A model generated the notes under the pieces. The model worked only from the letters and a program-made list of their open reading frames with translations. It was not told the origin of the DNA and made no database searches. The position numbers were made by a program, and so were the translations under genes. A DNA stretch of 35,640 bases from assembly GCF_001612685.1 (NCBI RefSeq), contig NZ_BDAY01000108.1:1-35640 (forward strand), given 5' to 3'. Of the stretch, positions 1 through 7,107 are shown one piece after another (the first letter of the stretch is position 1; each line of letters begins with the position of its first letter). This stretch comes from Nocardia altamirensis NBRC 108246. Lineage in GTDB: Bacteria > Actinomycetota > Actinomycetes > Mycobacteriales > Mycobacteriaceae.

Positions 1-503
1 AGGGCGCGCAGTTCGGCCTCGATGGCCGTGACACGGTCGGCGTCGACGCCCCACGGGTGGTCGACGCCGACTTTGCTGTCGAGGTCCCACAACACGCAGG
101 TCTCGTCTGGTGTGGCGACCATATGCCAGGCCACTACCGTGCGGCCGAGCTGCTGGCCCATCGAGCCGTGCGAATCCTTCGGCGGCCCAGCGCCTTCCGG
201 GAAATGATGGAGGAAGCGGCCGTAGGCCTTGGCGCAGAACGCGGCGTACCGCTCAGTGCAGAGGATGAACCCGTGCCAGGCTTCGTCGACGGCATGCGAG
301 GGCATCCCGACCACCTGGCCGTCGCGCATAGCCGCGCCGCAGCAGCGGAGCCACTGGTGCAAACCGGTTTCCACGAGTTCGCGCGGTTGCCACGGGCAGG
401 TCTTGTAGACCGCTTCCGGCAACTCCAGCGCGGCGACGGCGGCGTTCACCTCATCGAGGTCGATGAGGCGCTGCCGGGATCGGCGGAGGCGAAAAGACGA
501 CAC
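1..503 (-). CDS. GRDP-like (glycine-rich domain-containing family) protein, 3' end cut off by the window
   Basis: An open minus-strand frame runs from GTG at 503 past the window edge, giving at least 167 residues. An in-frame TGA lies six bases upstream of the GTG, so the start cannot move further back; GTG at 449 (gtg aac gcc) is an alternative. The protein contains HAVDEAWH at residues 70-77, followed by a Cys/Tyr-rich helix (ILCTERYAAFC). This matches the H-x-V-D-x-x-W-H signature of GRDP-type proteins found in plants and actinobacteria, whose biochemical role is unclear. It is divergent from the His/Gly-rich membrane protein at 546, with 42 bases between them, so the two may share a control region. 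No clear ribosome binding site is seen. The reading frame is well supported by codon use; the family call is moderate. Confidence 0.68.
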   Translation of the reverse strand, partial: MSSFRLRRSRQRLIDLDEVNAAVAALELPEAVYKTCPWQPRELVETGLHQWLRCCGAAMRDGQVVGMPSHAVDEAWHGFILCTERYAAFCAKAYGRFLHHFPEGAGPPKDSHGSMGQQLGRTVVAWHMVATPDETCVLWDLDSKVGVDHPWGVDADRVTAIEAELRA

Positions 504-545
504 AGTTCACTGTACGCAGCAGTGCAACGCGGTTAGCGTTCATCT

Positions 546-917
546 ATGAGCGTTGTAGTCCTTCTCTTCGTGCTCGCCGTCATCCTTGTGATGGTGGGGG
601 TGATGATCGCGGTGCCGATCATCGTCATCCGGGCGGTGACGCGGTCGAATCGCAACGGAGGGATTTCGCCCTACGGGGTGCGCGGTATTCCGCAGCGTCG
701 GTATGGCGGGGGGTACAACAACTCCGACCCGTTCTGGGCGGCAGGCACCGCCGGGTTCGTCGATTCCGGGCCGTCGAATGGCTGTGGCGGGGGCTGGGAT
801 CCGGGCCATGGGGGACATCACGGGGGACATCATCACGGTGGGCACCACGACAGCGGTGGGAGCAGCAGTAGTTGCGGTGGTGGGAGCAGTAGTAGCTGTG
901 GCGGCGGTAGTTCCTGA
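546..917 (+). CDS. small membrane-anchored His/Gly/Ser/Cys-rich protein
   Basis: The product has 123 residues. Residues 3-30 form one very hydrophobic segment, probably an uncleaved N-terminal anchor. A short basic stretch (RAVTRSNR) follows. The second half is low complexity: Gly/His clusters (GHHGGHHHGGHH) and then two SSSSCGGG-type units at the C-terminus. His and Cys clusters of this kind could bind metal or give a flexible surface tail, but that is inference. It starts 42 bases from the divergent GRDP-like gene. Proteins ending in Gly/Cys-rich tails often sit beside GRDP-like genes in actinobacteria, so a joint function is plausible. I do not know its function. Confidence 0.6.
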   Translation: MSVVVLLFVLAVILVMVGVMIAVPIIVIRAVTRSNRNGGISPYGVRGIPQRRYGGGYNNSDPFWAAGTAGFVDSGPSNGCGGGWDPGHGGHHGGHHHGGHHDSGGSSSSCGGGSSSSCGGGSS

Positions 918-1050
918 CCGCTCGATCGCGGTCGGCGGATCGCCGAAATTCCGCGCTGAGCGTAACCGCTTGTCCACGAGTTGACCTCAACAACGATTCA
1001 GGTTCCATGCTGGTCCTGTCAGGCGACAACGACAGCGATGGAGGTTGGAC

Positions 1051-2055
1051 ATGAGGGCCGTGCAGGCAGTGGAATTCGGTGGGCCGGAAGTGCTTACAGT
1101 GCACGAGGTGCCGGAGCCGGTGGCCGGGCCCGGTGAAGTCGTCGTCGAGGTGGCCGCGGCCGACGTCATGTTCCTCGACACCCGGCTGCGTGGCGGTTGG
1201 GGCGGTGACTACTTCCAGCTCGACACGCCCTACGTGCCCGGTGGCGCGGTCGCAGGCGTCGTCACCGCAGTCGGCCCCGAGGTCGACCCGTCGTGGCTCG
1301 GCAAGCGGGTCACCACCGCGACCGCAGCAAGCAAGATCGGCGGCGGCAAGCCCATCGGCGGCTACGCCGAGAAAGCGCTCGCCAAGGCCGCGACCCTGAC
1401 CGCCGTGCCCGACGGGCTCGGCTTGCCGCAGGCGGTCGCGCTCGCACACGACGGTCAGATGGCGTTGGCGCTGATGGAGCGGGCCGCGATCCAGCCGGGG
1501 GAGTGGGTGCTGATCACCGCGGCAGGCGGCGGACTCGGCACCCTGCTGATCCAGTTGGTCCGGGCGGCAGGTGCGCGGGTGATCGCCGCGGCGCGGGGGC
1601 AGGCCAAGCTGGCGCTGGCACAGCGTCTCGGCGCCGACGTGGTCGTCGACTACTCCGAACCCGGTTGGTCCGCCGCCGCTCGTGCAGCCACCGGAGGCGC
1701 AGGCGCGCACGTCGTGCTTGACGGTGCGGGTGGCGCGCTCGGGGAAGGCGCTCTCGTCGCCACCGCCGACCGCGGCCGGTTCCTCGGATACGGCATGTCC
1801 GCAGGCGAGTTCGCCGCACCGGACGCCGCCGTGGCAGAGCGTGGCATCACCGTCTACGGGCTGATGGACGTCACCGACCCCGATGCCGACTGGCATCGGC
1901 TTGCTGAACGTTCGCTGGCCGAGGCGGCCGCCGGACGGCTCGAAGTCGTGATAGGCCAAACCTTTCCGCTCGACGAAGCCGGCAGCGCGCACGCGGCCAT
2001 CGAGTCCAGGTCGGCGGTGGGCCGCACGCTGCTGACAATCGGTTCTGCTGTCTGA
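1051..2055 (+). CDS. zinc-type medium-chain dehydrogenase/reductase, quinone oxidoreductase-like
   Basis: The 334-residue protein has the two-part MDR fold. The N-terminal GroES-like half begins MRAVQAVEFGGPEVL and continues with a PGEVVVEVAAADV stretch. The central Rossmann nucleotide-binding half carries an AAGGGLGTLLIQL fingerprint near residue 155. It lacks the catalytic and structural zinc cysteines of alcohol dehydrogenases, so a quinone-oxidoreductase (Qor-like) NADPH-dependent enzyme is more likely. The protein should be cytoplasmic. ATG 1051 is preferred because GGAGG lies at 1040-1044 with a six-base spacer; a TTG two codons earlier is less likely. Length and domain order fit the family. 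The substrate cannot be read from sequence. Confidence 0.9.
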   Translation: MRAVQAVEFGGPEVLTVHEVPEPVAGPGEVVVEVAAADVMFLDTRLRGGWGGDYFQLDTPYVPGGAVAGVVTAVGPEVDPSWLGKRVTTATAASKIGGGKPIGGYAEKALAKAATLTAVPDGLGLPQAVALAHDGQMALALMERAAIQPGEWVLITAAGGGLGTLLIQLVRAAGARVIAAARGQAKLALAQRLGADVVVDYSEPGWSAAARAATGGAGAHVVLDGAGGALGEGALVATADRGRFLGYGMSAGEFAAPDAAVAERGITVYGLMDVTDPDADWHRLAERSLAEAAAGRLEVVIGQTFPLDEAGSAHAAIESRSAVGRTLLTIGSAV

Positions 2056-2110
2056 GACTGGCAGAACGACGCCCTGGCGGGTGCCAAGGCACGGCGCTAG
2101 GGTGCCCTGC

Positions 2111-2275
2111 GTGGAGACTCTGATCGTCGTGGGTGTGGTGGTGTTGGTGCTGGGCGTGGTCGTTGCTGTCGTGCAAATCGCAGGTAGACCCCCGGCCGAC
2201 GGAAATCGTTGGGACCGGAACGATCCCGACGACTACGACGGCGATTGGGGCGACCGCTACGACGACCGGGACTGA
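2111..2275 (+). CDS. small single-span membrane protein with acidic tail
   Basis: A 54-codon frame starts at GTG 2111. Residues 3-25 are an unbroken run of Val/Leu/Gly/Ile, a clear transmembrane helix. The remaining part is hydrophilic and rich in Asp, Tyr, Arg and Gly (DDYDGDWGDRYDDRD). The ribosome binding site is weak. Its stop at 2275 lies six bases before the convergent stop of the deazaflavin-dependent protein. The anchor-plus-charged-tail pattern and codon use argue that it is a real gene. No family is recognised and no function can be given. Confidence 0.5.
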   Translation: METLIVVGVVVLVLGVVVAVVQIAGRPPADGNRWDRNDPDDYDGDWGDRYDDRD

Positions 2276-2281
2276 ACCGGC

Positions 2282-2713
2282 TCACCCGACCGGCGTCAGC
2301 ACCACCACAGCAATCGGCCGCTTCGTCTGCTTCTGGTAGGCGGTGTAGCGCCCCGCGTTCACCTTGTCGACAATCGCGAACCGGCGAGCGTACTCCGGAT
2401 CATCCGGATACGTAGGCCGCGCAACCACTTTCACCGTGCGCCGCCCGATCTGAATCTCACACTCCGGCTGCGCCTTCAGATTCGCCAGCCATCCCGGCGG
2501 CCGCGGCGATCCACCATTGGACGCCGTCACCAAGTAGTCAGCCCCGTCGGTCCCGTAGGTCAGCGCCGACGTCCGCGCCTGCCCCGTCTTCCGCCCCACC
2601 GTCCGCAGCAACAACGTCGGGTTCCCGAACAACAGCCGATGCCCGACCAGCCCGCCACTGTTCTCATACGCCCACTGATGCACCTTCAACACATTCGCGA
2701 ACACACTCGCCAT
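2282..2713 (-). CDS. nitroreductase/deazaflavin-dependent oxidoreductase (Ddn-like family)
   Basis: The 143-residue protein has the split-barrel sequence of the actinobacterial deazaflavin-dependent nitroreductase family, to which mycobacterial Ddn belongs. Recognisable segments are LLLRTVGRKTGQARTSAL (residues 35-52), the DYLVTASNGGSPRPPGWLANL core and the C-terminal Y-x2-Y-Q-x-x-T-x-R pattern. Members use reduced F420, made by mycolic-acid actinobacteria and Streptomyces, although some bind flavin or heme. The start is ATG 2713, preceded on the minus strand by a GGGAAGGG ribosome binding site six bases away. The annotation is firm at family level; the physiological substrate is unknown. Confidence 0.9.
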   Translation of the reverse strand: MASVFANVLKVHQWAYENSGGLVGHRLLFGNPTLLLRTVGRKTGQARTSALTYGTDGADYLVTASNGGSPRPPGWLANLKAQPECEIQIGRRTVKVVARPTYPDDPEYARRFAIVDKVNAGRYTAYQKQTKRPIAVVVLTPVG

Positions 2714-2879
2714 AGCCAACCCTTCCCACCACGGTCGCCGGACGCCCTCACCCTAACCGCCGCGTCCCCGCTCGGCCCGCCAAGCGAGCATGTCCACCCG
2801 CCCACCACCGCGAGTCCAACTGGTGAACCCCCCACCCCACCCGGTACCATCCCCGAAGCTGCGTTCCTACCCGCAGTCG

Positions 2880-2953
2880 GGGGCGGTAGCTCAGTCGGTT
2901 AGAGCCGTGGACTCATAATCCATTGGTCGTGGGTTCGAGCCCCACCCGCCCCA
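2880..2953 (+). tRNA. tRNA with anticodon CAU (elongator Met or lysidine Ile2)
   Basis: A complete cloverleaf can be drawn. The acceptor stem GGGGCGG (2880-2886) pairs with CCGCCCC (2946-2952). The D-stem is GCTC/GAGC. The anticodon stem is 2907-2911 with 2919-2923, and its loop CTCATAA has anticodon CAT at 2914-2916. The T-arm is GTGGG-TTCGAGC-CCCAC and A2953 is the discriminator. CCA is not encoded. CAU can mean elongator Met or, after lysidine modification, Ile. The TTGGTCG junction after the anticodon stem resembles that of E. coli Ile2, but this is weak evidence. The 3' part of the gene is the insertion site of the mobile element. Confidence 0.93.
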
Positions 2954-2960
2954 CAAACCC
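2912..2960 (+). repeat. attL: 49-bp direct repeat overlapping the tRNA 3' half
   Basis: The sequence from the first base of the anticodon loop (2912) through seven bases past the discriminator (2960) is identical to 22502-22550. Bases on both sides differ (A2911 against T22501, and T2961 against C22551). Overlap with a tRNA anticodon and T-arm, with an integrase gene next door, is the standard pattern for a tyrosine-recombinase attachment site. Confidence 0.95.
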
Positions 2961-3051
2961 TCTCTGAACTGGGTAAATGGAGAACGCTAGAGACGTTCTG
3001 GTCCAGAACAGCGCATGTACAGCTTTGTATTTCGGGCGTACCGTGGGTTGT

Positions 3052-3987
3052 ATGGGGATGATCGACCTGGACGATCTGCGCGAGCTGAAGAACGATTTTG
3101 CGACCGAACTGCGCCGCAAGAACCGCAGCAAGCAGACCATCGACGGCTACCTTGTGCGGATCGACTACTTCATCGACTACCTGATCGAGAACCAGCTGCC
3201 GACGACCGTTCCAGAGGTCACCCGCGATCATCTGGGCTCGTTCATCGAACACCTGCTGACGCGGCCGAACAAACGGACCGGTGAGCCGCTGGCAGCCGAG
3301 TACGTACGAGGGCACTATCGTTCGCTGCAGCAGTTCTTCAAATACCTTGTCGCCGAAGAGATCATCCCCACCAACCCGTTCGACAAGATGACGCTGCCTG
3401 ACGCGCCGGAAAAGCTCGTGACGGTACCAGCGGATGATCAGATCCGAGCTCTGCTCACCCAGTGTGAAGGCACTGACTTCGAATCGCTGCGGGACACCGC
3501 CATCATCCGGTTGTTCGCCGACACCGGGGGCCGCGCCGGTGAGGTCGAGGGCATAGACCTGGACCACCTCGATTTCGAAGAGGACAGCGTCCTGGTGACA
3601 GGCAAGGGCCGACGCCCGCGATCGATGCCGTTCGGTGACAAGACCCGGACCGCACTGCGAAAGTATCTGCGCGCCCGGGCCAAACATCCGAAGGCCAAGA
3701 ACGACGAACCTTCGCTCTGGCTCGGTCGACAAGGACCGATGACCGCGCACGGCATACGGCAGATGCTTGAGCGCAGAGCCGCCGCGGCCGGCATTGACCA
3801 CATCCATCCACACCTGTTCCGGCACTGGTTCGCCCACAACTGGCTAGCCAACGGTGGCCAAGAACAAGACCTCATGATGCTCGCTGGCTGGCGCTCCAGG
3901 CAGATGCTCGCCCGATACGGGAAATCGGTAGCCGACGAACGAGCGAAAGCCGCCCACCGTCGAGCACGACTCGGTGACAAGCTCTAG
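3052..3987 (+). CDS. int: tyrosine-type integrase of the element
   Basis: The product is a 311-residue site-specific recombinase that should insert and excise the element at the tRNA. Residues 1-110 form the SAM-like core-binding domain. The catalytic domain shows the usual residues: R161 (TGGRAGEVEG), K185 (TGKGRR), H254 and R257 (HPHLFR), W280 (the usual His/Trp position) and the nucleophile Y289 (LARYGKS). ATG 3052 or ATG 3058 is the likely start; the frame is open back to 2977, but that part has no ribosome binding site and is tRNA flank. The gene points away from the tRNA, about 100 bases behind it, so transcripts from the tRNA promoter could enter it when the element is integrated. The family call is certain. 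Confidence 0.95.
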   Translation: MGMIDLDDLRELKNDFATELRRKNRSKQTIDGYLVRIDYFIDYLIENQLPTTVPEVTRDHLGSFIEHLLTRPNKRTGEPLAAEYVRGHYRSLQQFFKYLVAEEIIPTNPFDKMTLPDAPEKLVTVPADDQIRALLTQCEGTDFESLRDTAIIRLFADTGGRAGEVEGIDLDHLDFEEDSVLVTGKGRRPRSMPFGDKTRTALRKYLRARAKHPKAKNDEPSLWLGRQGPMTAHGIRQMLERRAAAAGIDHIHPHLFRHWFAHNWLANGGQEQDLMMLAGWRSRQMLARYGKSVADERAKAAHRRARLGDKL

Positions 3988-4064
3988 TGTTGTCAGTTGG
4001 GTTGCTGGCGTCCGCACTCAGTGCAGTGGAATGCCATCTAGTCTTGGGCGATACCGTGAACAGC

Positions 4065-4601
4065 ATGCATGAGGATCTGGTCGAATGGGCCGAGAAGCTT
4101 GCGCGAGAGCACCTGCGCGAGATTCCTCCTCGGCTGAGCCATGTGGAAGGAGTAGCGCGGCAATCGAGGCGCATTGCCGACGCGGTTGACGACCCTGACT
4201 TGCTGGTCGCAGCAGCATGGCTTCATGACATTGGGTATGGACCAGGACTCGTTGAAACTGGGTTCCACCCCCTCGATGGTGCCGAGTTTCTTCGAGTGCA
4301 GGGTGCGCCGGATCGCCTTTGCGCTCTTGTAGCGAATCACTCGTGTGCCCACGTCGAAGCCCGACATCGAGATCTACCGCTGCTGTGGCCGGACGAGCGC
4401 ACCGCGCTTCGAGACGCGCTTTGGTGGGCTGACATGACTACGACACCTACCGGAGAAGTCACCGATGTCAGGGAGCGTCTAGCGGAAGTCCGTCAACGCT
4501 ACGGACCCGATCACGTCGTGGCTCAGTCGATTGCGGAGGCCGCACCCGAAATCCTCGACGCCGTCAACCGGACCGAATCGCTACGTCGGATTGCTAAGTG
4601 A
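4065..4601 (+). CDS. HD-domain protein (putative metal-dependent phosphohydrolase)
   Basis: The 178-residue protein carries an HD-type histidine/aspartate pattern: H26, the H54-D55 doublet in AAAWLHDIGYGP, H69 in FHPLDGAE and H92 in VANHSCAH. HD enzymes hydrolyse nucleotide or cyclic-nucleotide phosphates using two metals; the substrate is unknown here. ATG 4065 is chosen, though the frame is open to 3987. It is convergent with the NUDIX gene, overlapping it by eight bases (4594-4601). HD, NUDIX and XRE/DUF5919 genes near int and xis form a recurring cassette in actinobacterial integrative elements. The wobble positions look less GC-rich than in the transfer genes. Confidence 0.82.
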   Translation: MHEDLVEWAEKLAREHLREIPPRLSHVEGVARQSRRIADAVDDPDLLVAAAWLHDIGYGPGLVETGFHPLDGAEFLRVQGAPDRLCALVANHSCAHVEARHRDLPLLWPDERTALRDALWWADMTTTPTGEVTDVRERLAEVRQRYGPDHVVAQSIAEAAPEILDAVNRTESLRRIAK

Positions 4602-5064
4602 AGAACGGGCCATCCTGGGGATTGAGACCGTGCTCGATGCGTAGGTCAATCGAAGGATGAATGTCGAGTGAGGGTAGGTCGTGGGGGGCGACCCACAGCA
4701 CCTCTCTTGACTCCGAGCTGGTTCTTAGTTTTCCGCCAATTGGTTTAGCGCGGAAGCAGATCGAGAACTCCTGTCGGACCTCGCCGTCGTCGTATGCGAT
4801 GACGTGCTCCGGATTGGAGAAGATTCCGATCAGGCCTGTGATCTGGACATCGATGCCTGTCTCTTCTCGTACCTCACGCACGACGGCCTCGGTGACAGTC
4901 TCGCCAGCCTCGAGGCCGCCACCTGGAATTGAGTATCTATCGTTGTCGGTTCGACGAATCATCAAGATGTTGTCGTCGCTGTTGCGTACGAATGCGCTCA
5001 CCGCGACCTTGATGCTGTTGGCGGCTGGCGCGTTCGGATCGTGGAAGTAGTCTGTTCGACCCAT
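4594..5064 (-). CDS. NUDIX hydrolase
   Basis: The 156-residue protein contains a complete Nudix box, G-x5-E-x7-R-E-U-x-E-E-x-G-U, from G49 to I71, with R63-E64 and E67-E68 as metal ligands. It should cleave a nucleoside diphosphate linked to another moiety in the cytoplasm; the exact substrate is unknown. A GGAAAGG ribosome binding site precedes ATG 5064. Its start lies four bases after the stop of the XRE-family regulator at 5069, so these two minus-strand genes form an operon read from the 5810-5960 control region. NUDIX genes are common near the integration module of AICEs such as pSAM2 relatives, where a regulatory role has been suggested. Confidence 0.92.
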   Translation of the reverse strand: MGRTDYFHDPNAPAANSIKVAVSAFVRNSDDNILMIRRTDNDRYSIPGGGLEAGETVTEAVVREVREETGIDVQITGLIGIFSNPEHVIAYDDGEVRQEFSICFRAKPIGGKLRTSSESREVLWVAPHDLPSLDIHPSIDLRIEHGLNPQDGPFFT

Positions 5065-5068
5065 TCTC

Positions 5069-5809
5069 TTACCTTTCCATCGTCGCGTTCGACCAGACGT
5101 ACTCGAAGCTGGTCATGTACGTCTCGAAGAGGTCACCCGCAGGCAGTTGGCGTAGATGCATTGCTGGTGCATATGCGCCCGGCAGCCCGTATGCGTGCAT
5201 GTTGACGATCATCTCGTCATCGAAGCGGAACACTGAGTTATACAAGGTTGTGTCGTGATACCGAAGTTCGACGCCGTCGATGTTGCCGAGCGGCTCGACG
5301 AGGGTGAGGGCGTTGCTGATTCGCGATGGCACTGTTCCCTCTGCGAGGCGTTCCTCGGCGCTGCGTTTGTCGGCTTCGGGAGCGTCCGGCCGACCGAACA
5401 GCAGCCGAACCTTTAAACCCAGCTGTGTCTTCTTCCGCACCGCACGGGTGAATTCCGGTTCCTCTGCAAGGAATAGGCCGGCGAGGACCAGGATGTCGAG
5501 GCGCTCGGTCGTGCTTGAAAGCAGGCGCTTCCACAAGTCGCTTGGGATCGAGCTGCGGTGCGGGTAGACCTTCAGCACCTCCGACTCGGCGACCTCGACT
5601 TTTCGCTCGGCTGCGAGTGCATCCGGCCACAGATAGTTCTCTGTCTCTTTGACCAGCGATGCGACCTTATGGCGGTGGCGCGGATAGGGCGTGCGCGCCT
5701 TCGTGATCCAGCGCTCCACAGTCTTCGGTTCAACGCCTGTTTCCGCGGCGACGGCCGCGATGTCCAGGCCTGCCTGCTGCAGGGCGTTGCGAAGGCGTTC
5801 GTTCGCCAT
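5069..5809 (-). CDS. XRE-type HTH regulator with DUF5919-like C-terminal domain
   Basis: The product has 246 residues. Residues 1-55 form a Cro/C1-type helix-turn-helix (LQQAGLDIAAVAAETGVEPKTVERWI). The rest resembles the PLD-like DUF5919 domain of actinobacterial XRE proteins (WKRLLSSTTERLDILVLAG; LLFGRPDAPE; the C-terminal FETYMTSFEYVWSNA). The start is ATG 5809 with a GGAGA site five bases upstream. It is transcribed divergently from the excisionase-like gene across 151 bases that contain repeated GACGTCTT sites, so it probably represses that promoter and its own. This is inference from arrangement; the domain call is fairly sure. Confidence 0.85.
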   Translation of the reverse strand: MANERLRNALQQAGLDIAAVAAETGVEPKTVERWITKARTPYPRHRHKVASLVKETENYLWPDALAAERKVEVAESEVLKVYPHRSSIPSDLWKRLLSSTTERLDILVLAGLFLAEEPEFTRAVRKKTQLGLKVRLLFGRPDAPEADKRSAEERLAEGTVPSRISNALTLVEPLGNIDGVELRYHDTTLYNSVFRFDDEMIVNMHAYGLPGAYAPAMHLRQLPAGDLFETYMTSFEYVWSNATMER

Positions 5810-5826
5810 GTCGTCTCCGGACTTGA

Positions 5827-5876
5827 GGGACTTCTAGGGACGTCTTAAACGGTACCTGAGACGTCTTCATACGTCC
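5827..5876. promoter_or_regulatory. candidate operator array between the XRE regulator and xis
   Basis: GACGTCTT occurs at 5839-5846 and again at 5860-5867, exactly 21 bases apart, about two helical turns. Related sequences flank them: GGGACTTCT at 5827-5835 beside GGGACGTCT at 5837-5845, and TACGTCC at 5870-5876. The array lies in the divergent gap between a repressor-like gene and the start of the transfer gene train, where operators for a lysis/lysogeny-like switch would be expected. Binding is not shown by sequence alone. Confidence 0.5.
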
Positions 5877-5960
5877 AGCTATGCGGTGCTTTGGTTTCCG
5901 TTTTCCGCGAAAAGTGGTGAACAGCAATGAATTTCCCACTTTCTGAGGAGTGATACCGCA

Positions 5961-6173
5961 ATGAACAAGACTTCTACCGAGGCGCGGACACTGATCAGCC
6001 TCAAGTCGGCGGCGGCGCTGATCGACGTCGACACCAAGACGATTCGCAACTGGATCGCCGCAGGTGACCTCGCCGGATTCCGGGTGAACGGTCACCTGTT
6101 GCGGGTAGAGCGCGACGCGGTGCTCGCGCTGATCCGGCCGACCACTGCGGTCATCGACGGTGGTGCGGCATGA
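5961..6173 (+). CDS. xis: excisionase-like MerR-type HTH protein
   Basis: The 70-residue protein has a winged-helix excisionase motif (ISLKSAAALIDVDTKTIRNW, then GDLAGFRVNGHLLRVERDAVLALI). This is the form of small AICE Xis/MerR-like DNA-binding proteins that direct integrase toward excision. GAGGAG at 5945-5950 is the ribosome binding site. It is the first gene of the long plus-strand train and overlaps the next gene by ATGA. Unlike many AICEs, it is separated from int by the 2-kb HD/NUDIX/XRE cassette. A role as a transcriptional activator instead of an excisionase is possible. Confidence 0.8.
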   Translation: MNKTSTEARTLISLKSAAALIDVDTKTIRNWIAAGDLAGFRVNGHLLRVERDAVLALIRPTTAVIDGGAA

Positions 6174-6445
6174 GTACCCCGCAGGAGCGGACACTGCAGG
6201 CCCGGATTGCCGCACACGAGTCTTGGGCAAAGACACCCGACCGATCTGCACGGACGGCAAACGCACGAGCCGCGATGGCAAGCAAATTCGAGCAACTGGT
6301 TGACCCGGACCGGGTACTCAGCCCGCAGGAGCGGGCCGACCGAGCCGAGCACGCGCGGAAAGCGCATTTCACCCGCCTCGCATTGAAGTCGGCTCAGGCT
6401 CGCCGCCGACGCTGCCGCAACCCGCACAAGGGCGGCAAATCGTGA
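6170..6445 (+). CDS. small basic hypothetical protein
   Basis: The product has 91 residues, is strongly helical and rich in Ala, Arg, Gln and Lys. It has two similar segments (PQERTLQARIAAHESWAK and PQERADRAEHARKAHFTR) and a very basic C-terminus (ARRRRCRNPHKGGKS) that suggests nucleic-acid binding. It overlaps the upstream gene by four bases (ATGA) and shares its stop with the next start (TGATG). No family is recognised. The overlaps and codon use make it a convincing gene of the element's early operon. Confidence 0.7.
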   Translation: MSTPQERTLQARIAAHESWAKTPDRSARTANARAAMASKFEQLVDPDRVLSPQERADRAEHARKAHFTRLALKSAQARRRRCRNPHKGGKS

Positions 6446-6684
6446 TGCGCGCCGACGCGGCCACGAACGAGCCAGCGGCTTCGGATCCGTTCGAGGGCCT
6501 TGATCCGCACGTGTTCCAAGCGCTGACGGCCTGGCGATCGCTGACTGCTGAACAGCGCGATTACGCAATGGGTTTCGTGTCTGGCTGGGCACCGCATGTT
6601 GTCATCTCCGCGGCGCAAAGAGCCATCGCGATCACCGAACTCGATGAGCAGCTGATGCAGCTGGGGGCGGTCAGCGATGAGTGA
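6445..6684 (+). CDS. small acidic hypothetical protein
   Basis: The product has 79 residues. ATG 6445 overlaps the preceding TGA by one base, a strong sign of translational coupling; a GTG one codon earlier is an alternative. The protein has an acidic, Ala-rich N-terminus, a central segment LTAWRSLTAEQRDYAMGF and a helical C-terminus. There is no membrane segment, no cysteine pattern and no recognised domain. It ends inside the start of the next gene, with an eight-base overlap. The function is unknown; its place suggests an early regulatory or accessory role. Confidence 0.68.
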   Translation: MRADAATNEPAASDPFEGLDPHVFQALTAWRSLTAEQRDYAMGFVSGWAPHVVISAAQRAIAITELDEQLMQLGAVSDE

Positions 6685-6961
6685 GGCATACCGCGTACTC
6701 AAGCAATTCCGTTTCACGGACGGCGACCTCCTGCAGGTTGGTGATCTGTTCCGTGACAACCACAACAGTCCGATCCAGGACACCTACCGGATCAAGGCAA
6801 TCCGCAACTACCGCCGCAGTGGCCTGCACGTGGTGCTGACCGTCGTCCGGTCCGAGCGCGACGGTGAGGTGACCGAGCCGATGACCGAGTTCGTGTGGCC
6901 GATCGAGGCGCTATTCGACGATGACCGGGTCGTGCGTGTCATCGAGGGTGACCAGCGATGA
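6677..6961 (+). CDS. hypothetical protein, SH3-like/beta-rich
   Basis: The 94-residue protein is predicted to be mostly beta-strand (YRVLKQFRFTDGDLLQVGDLF; YRIKAIRNYRRSGLHVVLTV). A small barrel would fit this pattern, but I assign no family. It overlaps the gene before it by eight bases and the gene after it by four (ATGA at 6958-6961). The C-terminus is acidic with several aromatic residues (EFVWPIEALFDDDRVVRVI). It belongs to the tightly coupled operon starting at 5961. Confidence 0.68.
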   Translation: MSEAYRVLKQFRFTDGDLLQVGDLFRDNHNSPIQDTYRIKAIRNYRRSGLHVVLTVVRSERDGEVTEPMTEFVWPIEALFDDDRVVRVIEGDQR

Positions 6962-7107
6962 AGGCGCGCACGTTTGGTCTCGCGATCGCTGCGGTGGCGA
7001 TCGGATACGCGGTCCTGACGGCACCTGAGGTCGTTGGGTTCACGGTCGTGCTGCTGGGTGCGGCGTGGTTGTGGCGGTCGACGCGTCGGTCGGGGGTGCG
7101 GCGATGA
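6958..7107 (+). CDS. 49-residue membrane protein
   Basis: A short frame begins at ATG 6958, overlapping the previous stop as ATGA, and ends at TGA 7107, which again overlaps the next ATG (7104). It encodes 49 residues with two hydrophobic helices (about 6-21 and 25-40), separated by APEVVG and followed by a basic tail (RSTRRSGVRR). The double overlap and the clean hairpin-type membrane topology make it a real gene despite its size. Conjugative elements of actinobacteria often encode such small membrane proteins (Spd-like), but no specific match is seen. Confidence 0.62.
   Translation: MKARTFGLAIAAVAIGYAVLTAPEVVGFTVVLLGAAWLWRSTRRSGVRR

Noticed and set aside
57..536. Plus-strand open frame of 159 codons at the left edge
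   Set aside because: It mirrors the minus-strand GRDP-like gene, which has the recognisable HAVDEAWH motif and better codon use.
625..1992. Long minus-strand frame opposite the MDR gene
   Set aside because: Arg/Gly/His-rich shadow of the oxidoreductase in high-GC DNA, with no family features.
5926..5952. Nine-codon frame ending at the xis ribosome binding site, as a leader peptide
   Set aside because: It is too short to support, has no ribosome binding site of its own, and no alternative hairpins were found around it.
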